A stretch of DNA of 18,053 nucleotides, from positions 1-18,053 of the forward strand of contig CALNCU010000126.1 of NCBI GenBank assembly GCA_937875395.1, in the 5' to 3' direction. Shown in pieces: positions 15,177 through 18,053 of this stretch (the stretch's first letter is position 1; the number at the start of each line of letters is the position of its first letter). The DNA comes from an uncultured Armatimonadota bacterium. Lineage in GTDB: Bacteria; Armatimonadota; UBA5829; DTJY01. The notes below the pieces were generated by a model. It ran no database searches. It saw only the letters and a program-made list of their open reading frames with translations, and had not been told where the DNA came from. The translations under genes and the position numbers were made by a program.

Positions 15177-15185
15177 ATTATAACA
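15177..15185 (-). promoter_or_regulatory. extended -10 promoter of the malic enzyme gene
   Basis: The minus strand reads TGTTATAAT: a perfect TATAAT at 15182-15177 with the TGn extension, and no good -35 hexamer. The predicted start near 15170 gives a leader of about 38 nt. Confidence 0.6.
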
Positions 15186-15229
15186 TATGCGGCCCTTTTG
15201 TTGGTAGCGTTTCATCATGGGAGGAGCGA

Positions 15230-15271
15230 GCCTTGGGTGAAATAAAACTTTGGCTGCACTTCACCCAAGGC
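15230..15271. repeat. 12-bp perfect inverted repeat in the 15.2-kb gap
   Basis: GCCTTGGGTGAA (15230-15241) and TTCACCCAAGGC (15260-15271) are exact reverse complements around an 18-nt loop. It lies upstream of the malic enzyme promoter with no T tract on either side, so it is not an obvious terminator. It could be a large operator, an RNA hairpin or the end of a dispersed repeat. Confidence 0.75.
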
Positions 15272-15322
15272 CGGATGATACTCTGTAAATTTGAATTTGC
15301 AAGTTCAAACAGGGCTTTGGCA

Positions 15323-15406
15323 GCGACGCCTTCGGCTTTGCGACCGAAGCATCGCACCGGGGGTGATGCCCCTTACTTCGGCGGCGCCTCCGGCTCATGG
15401 GCCGAA
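15323..15406. other. cluster of three further stem-loops in non-coding DNA
   Basis: The gap 15183-15423 has no credible gene. This part holds (a) an interrupted stem with GCGA/TCGC, GC/GC and TTCGG/CCGAA arms (15323-15355); (b) GGGG-5 nt-CCCC near 15360-15372; and (c) TTCGGC (15377-15382) with GCCGAA (15401-15406), containing an inner GCC-TCC-GGC. It is more GC-rich than the DNA around it. It could be a structured RNA, or a repeat element found elsewhere in the genome. No known RNA family was recognised. Confidence 0.5.
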
Positions 15407-15423
15407 ATATCCGGTATATGCTG

Positions 15424-15849
15424 TTATCTTACCGGTATGGAGATCTCTTCAAGGGTTTCGGCAACTACATCTTCCTCACCCACATCAACGGCAAGGTCGC
15501 CTAGAGATATAATACCTATCAGACGATCCGTGTTATCAACTATGGGCAGGCGGCGTATCTGGTTATCCGCCATAATCTCTGCCGCATCGTCAACATCCAT
15601 ATCCAGGTTAATGGTAATTGGGTTGGGCGACATAAAATCTTCTACAAGTGCATCATCTGGATCAATACCCTGAGAGACGGCGCGAACTGTGATGTCCCGG
15701 TCGGTTAGAATCCCTACAAGGTTGTTGTCTACATCCATAACCGGCATTGCGCCCACGTTAAGGTCTCTCATATGAGTAGCGCAAAGGGCCAGGCTGTCTG
15801 TCTGCTTGCAACTTGTTACATCCGTAGTCATTATATCGGCAACTCTCAT
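15424..15849 (-). CDS. two-CBS-domain protein
   Basis: A 141-residue cytosolic protein made only of a CBS pair (Bateman module). The first repeat runs from VADIMTTDVTSC to VGILTDRDITVRAV, the second from VEDFMSPNPITINL to LIGIISLGDLAVDV. Such modules bind adenine nucleotides such as AMP, ATP or NAD(H), or related ligands, and stand-alone forms are usually regulatory. The LTDRDI signature is typical of the IMPDH-like subset. The acidic C-terminal tail (VGEEDVVAETLEEI) is short. The ATG at 15847-15849 has AGGAGG 8 nt upstream. The ligand and partner are unknown. The gene is separated from the malic enzyme gene by 290 bp of structured DNA and is probably a separate unit. Confidence 0.92.
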   Translation of the reverse strand: MRVADIMTTDVTSCKQTDSLALCATHMRDLNVGAMPVMDVDNNLVGILTDRDITVRAVSQGIDPDDALVEDFMSPNPITINLDMDVDDAAEIMADNQIRRLPIVDNTDRLIGIISLGDLAVDVGEEDVVAETLEEISIPVR

Positions 15850-15896
15850 TGGCTTGTCCTCCTGTTTTGAGATTTACTTTGTTATGCTGCTAAAAA

Positions 15897-15924
15897 ATTA
15901 TATTCCCAGCAGCCAGTGCCCCAA
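15897..15924 (-). promoter_or_regulatory. possible promoter of the CBS-domain gene
   Basis: On the minus strand, TTGGGG (15924-15919), a 16-bp spacer and TATAAT (15902-15897). The -10 is perfect and the -35 weak. It is divergent from the CDF promoter, the two -35 regions being about 10 bp apart. Confidence 0.5.
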
Positions 15925-15934
15925 AACATAATCA

Positions 15935-15963
15935 TTGACTGCAACCGATGGAAAAGTTATAAT
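15935..15963 (+). promoter_or_regulatory. promoter of the CDF exporter gene
   Basis: TTGACT (15935-15940), a 17-bp spacer and a perfect TATAAT (15958-15963); predicted start near 15970. The transcript would begin with a leader of about 140 nt before the chosen ATG. Confidence 0.82.
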
Positions 15964-15975
15964 GCAAGCATTATA
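15958..15975. promoter_or_regulatory. palindromic operator candidate over the CDF -10 box
   Basis: TATAATGC-AA-GCATTATA is a perfect 8+8 bp inverted repeat with a 2-bp centre. The left arm includes the -10 hexamer and the right arm covers the expected transcription start. This is an ideal place for a dimeric, possibly metal-sensing, repressor. No such regulator gene is adjacent. Confidence 0.55.
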
Positions 15976-16048
15976 GCCTGATTTTGCGCAGGCTTATACT
16001 TAGATCAGGTTGTTCCTGTTTTTTTGGAGCGCCGGGCCGTCTATGGCA

Positions 16049-16096
16049 GCAGGTGAGACCTGCGGGACTAATAATATAGACCCGCGGGTCTTTTTT
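16049..16096 (+). promoter_or_regulatory. leader attenuator: antiterminator/terminator pair before the CDF gene
   Basis: AGACCTGCGGG (16056-16066) pairs with CCCGCGGGTCT (16081-16091) through 11 bp with one G-U pair and a 14-nt loop, followed by a T tract to 16096: a standard intrinsic terminator. The first arm also belongs to a second hairpin, GCAGGT (16049-16054) with ACCTGC (16058-16063). The two structures exclude each other. A further stem AGCCTG/CAGGCT (15975-15980 and 15989-15994) lies upstream. The arrangement suggests transcription attenuation by a riboswitch or bound factor. I cannot match it to a known metal riboswitch. Confidence 0.6.
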
Positions 16097-16108
16097 ATGA
16101 GGGTTTTT

Positions 16109-16993
16109 ATGGTAAACGGTGAAAAAAGAGGGGCAGCCGCCGCCTCTATAGTCTCTAATACGCTCCTTGTACTGCTTAAGGCTGTTGTGGGATTTTTTGC
16201 CGGTTCTGTAAGTATTCTTGCAGAAGCCGTCCATTCCGGGGTTGATCTTATAGCCGCCTTAATTGCCTTTTTTGCCGTCAAGGTTGCGGATAACCCCCCG
16301 GATGAAGATCATCCGTACGGGCACGGCAAGTATGAGAACGTCTCCGGGTCTATAGAGGCGGTGCTTATTGTTCTGGCAGCGGTGTATATCGTCTATGAGG
16401 CCGTAATGAAAATCCTCCACGATGCGCCTATAGAAACCTTCAGCCTGGGGATAGGCGTAGTTGTAATGTTTATCTCCGTGGTTGCAAACATTATTGTCTC
16501 CCAAAGGCTCTTCAGGGTAGCCAAAAAGACGGATTCCATAGCGCTGGAGGCAGACGGGCACCATCTGCGCCTTGATGTCTATACCTCTGCCGGAATACTT
16601 GTGGGACTGCTGCTGGTGCTTGCCACCGGTTACACCATAATAGACAGGCTGCTGGGGCTTGCAGTGGGTTTGTGGATAGGCTGGATAGGAATAGAGCTCT
16701 CCAAAAGGGCCGTCTCCCCGCTGCTTGATGTTCAACTTCCCGCTACAGAACTGGAACGGATAGTGCAGATAATACATTCGGAAGAGAAGGTAGTAGGTTT
16801 TCACAAGTTAAGAACACGCAAATCCGGCGCTCACAGGCATGTAGACGTACATCTCTTTATGCCTAACGAGATGAGTTTGAGCGAAGCCCATAACCTTGCA
16901 GAACAGGTGGAAGATAAAATCCGCGCAGAGCTTGATAATGTGTTCGTTCTTACGCATATAGAACCGGAGGACGATGCCTTATGTGAGGTTTGA
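16109..16993 (+). CDS. cation diffusion facilitator (CDF) family metal exporter
   Basis: Proton-coupled efflux of divalent metal from the cytosol, 294 residues, inner membrane. About six hydrophobic segments are visible (for example TLLVLLKAVVGFFAGSVSIL, IEAVLIVLAAVYIVYEAV and AGILVGLLLVLAT). The transport site reads His42-x3-Asp46 in the second helix and His152-x3-Asp156 in the fifth. In CDF proteins an HD-HD site is usual for zinc, unlike the DD-HD of FieF or the DD-DD of manganese exporters. DHPYGHGKYE follows helix 2. A cytosolic C-terminal domain contains FHKLRTRKSGAHRHVDVHL. The ATG at 16109 is chosen because GAGGG lies 5 nt upstream. Starts at 16010, 16043 or 16097 would put the terminator hairpin inside or at the edge of the coding region. 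Metal identity is an inference. Confidence 0.92.
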   Translation: MVNGEKRGAAAASIVSNTLLVLLKAVVGFFAGSVSILAEAVHSGVDLIAALIAFFAVKVADNPPDEDHPYGHGKYENVSGSIEAVLIVLAAVYIVYEAVMKILHDAPIETFSLGIGVVVMFISVVANIIVSQRLFRVAKKTDSIALEADGHHLRLDVYTSAGILVGLLLVLATGYTIIDRLLGLAVGLWIGWIGIELSKRAVSPLLDVQLPATELERIVQIIHSEEKVVGFHKLRTRKSGAHRHVDVHLFMPNEMSLSEAHNLAEQVEDKIRAELDNVFVLTHIEPEDDALCEV

Positions 16994-17115
16994 ATATTTA
17001 AACCGGCGGGAATACTAAATTGTATGCAAATAGCCCCGCCAGCCATGTTCAACCATCAAACGTGTTTTTTTGAAAAACGAATCCGTTCACAAGTAATACC
17101 TAATTGCAACTGCAG

Positions 17116-17149
17116 GGCCGGGACAGATATTTGCTGTTCCGGCCTTTTT
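17116..17149 (+). terminator. Rho-independent terminator of the CDF gene
   Basis: GGCCGGGACAG (17116-17126) pairs with CTGTTCCGGCC (17134-17144), 11 bp with one G-U pair and a 7-nt loop, then five T (17145-17149). It lies 122 bp past the CDF stop. The rest of 16994-17261 shows no gene. A weak TTGTGC-16-TATATG pair before the SIMPL gene is the only promoter-like hint. Confidence 0.92.
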
Positions 17150-17261
17150 GTATTTGAAAGACTTCATATTTTATTGTAAACGTTCAGTTTGTGCCGTTTG
17201 GGCGGCCGGGTATATGACTACAGGTATTCCACGCACATCATACAGTTTTGGAGGTATGATT

Positions 17262-18002
17262 ATGGTTAGATATAAAGGTACCTTACATGCTGCCGCAATC
17301 TTTTTTGCATGCCTTATGCTTATACCAAAGCACTCTGCGCTTGCGCAAACAGATATGATGCAGATGATGCGTCAAAGACTGCTTACAACATCCGGTACAG
17401 CAGAGGTAAGGGTGCCGCCGGACCAGTTGGAAGTGCGGTTGGGGGTAGAGATAGATGCCGCTACTGCATCCGCCGCCCGGCAGCAGAATGCCGCGCGGGC
17501 AGCGCGCGTCATTAGCGCCCTGAAGTCTCTTGGCATTCCGGAATCATCAATCACCACATCAGTTTTTACCATAGACCCTGTACGCAGGTTTGATACCAGC
17601 GGGCAGCAGGGCGTGCCTCCTATAGTGGGATATGATGTAACAAATATTATAACGGTACGCACCAGCCAGTTGGATTTGGCCCCAAGTATTATAGATGAGG
17701 GGGTAAGGGCCGGCGCAAACCGCGTAGATGCTGTTGTGTTTGGGCTTAAGGATGATGCCGCGGCCAGGCAGACGGCGCTTAGGCAGGCTGTTGCAAACGC
17801 CCAAAATAACGCCAGAACACTGGCTGCATCACTGGGACTTACGCTTGTGCAGGTACAGAATGTGCAGGCGGGTGGAACCGGTGTAGTTCCGCCGCCCGTT
17901 ACGTTTAGAGCCGAAGCCCTGTCTGCCGGCGCATCTACGCCTATTATGCCGGGGACGGTAACCGTAAATGCTACGGCCACCGTGACATATCTTATAAAAT
18001 AG
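17262..18002 (+). CDS. secreted SIMPL-domain (DUF541) protein
   Basis: A 246-residue exported protein. Residues 1 to about 29 form a signal peptide (basic MVRYKG, hydrophobic AAAIFFACLMLI, then HSALAQ with cleavage after Ala-Gln or nearby). The remainder is a SIMPL/DUF541 domain. The start LLTTSGTAEVRVPPDQLEVR is typical, as are the NAARAARVISALKSLGI helix, SITTSVFTIDPV, VGYDVTNIITVRTSQLD and the terminal TVTVNATATVTYLI strand. Cell-surface SIMPL proteins have no settled biochemical role; relatives are linked to oxidative stress and signalling. The ATG at 17262 is chosen over the upstream TTG at 17148 because GGAGG lies 7 nt before it and it leaves a proper signal peptide. It is probably monocistronic; nothing further is visible from 18003 to the end. 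Confidence 0.92.
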   Translation: MVRYKGTLHAAAIFFACLMLIPKHSALAQTDMMQMMRQRLLTTSGTAEVRVPPDQLEVRLGVEIDAATASAARQQNAARAARVISALKSLGIPESSITTSVFTIDPVRRFDTSGQQGVPPIVGYDVTNIITVRTSQLDLAPSIIDEGVRAGANRVDAVVFGLKDDAAARQTALRQAVANAQNNARTLAASLGLTLVQVQNVQAGGTGVVPPPVTFRAEALSAGASTPIMPGTVTVNATATVTYLIK

Positions 18003-18053
18003 ACATAGAGGACTTCCTGCCCAGACGGTGGACAATTAAGATCACTCATACAT

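Noticed and set aside
15170..15673. 167-codon plus-strand open frame across the 15.2-kb gap
   Set aside because: Half of it is antisense to the CBS-domain gene and the rest crosses the hairpin cluster. No ribosome site and no protein-like pattern.
16006..16025. CAGG-5 nt-CCTG followed by seven T in the CDF leader, looking like a second terminator
   Set aside because: The stem is only 4 bp and too weak for intrinsic termination on its own. It may still be part of the leader's folded structure.
17148..17261. N-terminal extension of the SIMPL protein from the TTG at 17148
   Set aside because: It starts in the terminator T tract of the upstream gene, lacks a ribosome site and would bury the signal peptide. 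The ATG at 17262 has GGAGG at the right distance.

Overview
The window looks like chromosome of an anaerobic or facultative free-living bacterium of moderate GC content. I see no phage, transposon or CRISPR sequence. Several points support an anaerobic lifestyle: a B12-dependent class II ribonucleotide reductase, a Rex redox repressor, an NADH-linked trimeric [FeFe]-hydrogenase and a second, sensory [FeFe]-hydrogenase. The prepilin leader at the left edge, followed by a phenylalanine-proline-valine-phenylalanine and 'KARER' stretch, and the GntR regulator with a sugar-binding-type sensor next to it resemble Armatimonadota genomes. That placement is an inference of low to moderate confidence. 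A deep clostridial-like lineage is the main alternative.

Layout. (1) 1-1430, minus strand: a type IV prepilin-like gene cut by the window edge, preceded by a GntR/LacI-hybrid regulator with a near-consensus promoter. (2) 1620-1790, minus strand: tRNA-Glu(CTC) with a perfect-consensus promoter and its own terminator. (3) 1916-4825, plus strand: nrdR-nrdJ, with two NrdR boxes 32 bp apart at the promoter and a strong terminator behind. (4) 4969-5190, minus strand: a small DUF378 membrane protein. (5) 5290-13641, plus strand: a compact seven-gene operon, rex, hydC, hydB, hydA, a free-standing thioredoxin-fold [2Fe-2S] protein, a PAS-containing sensory [FeFe]-hydrogenase and a SpoIIE/PP2C phosphatase. 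Its promoter is flanked by two Rex operator-like sites. (6) 13687-15132, minus strand and convergent: an ACT-domain malic enzyme. (7) 15183-15423: a non-coding stretch rich in hairpins. (8) 15424-15849, minus strand: a two-CBS-domain protein. (9) 15935-16993, plus strand: a CDF metal exporter with a consensus promoter, a palindrome over the -10 box and a leader carrying a terminator/antiterminator pair. (10) 17262-18002, plus strand: a secreted SIMPL-domain protein.

How the genes fit together. The central operon links NAD(H) redox sensing (Rex), H2 production or uptake (HydABC) and probable H2 sensing (the PAS hydrogenase) to a phosphatase output. The cell could then tune hydrogen metabolism by both NADH/NAD+ ratio and H2 level. 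The phosphatase's partner protein is not in the window, and neither are the HydEFG maturases. The most interesting items are the sensory hydrogenase-phosphatase pair with its unrecognised C-terminal phosphatase domain, the duplicated [2Fe-2S] domain, the paired Rex operators, and the candidate metal-responsive attenuator ahead of the CDF gene.
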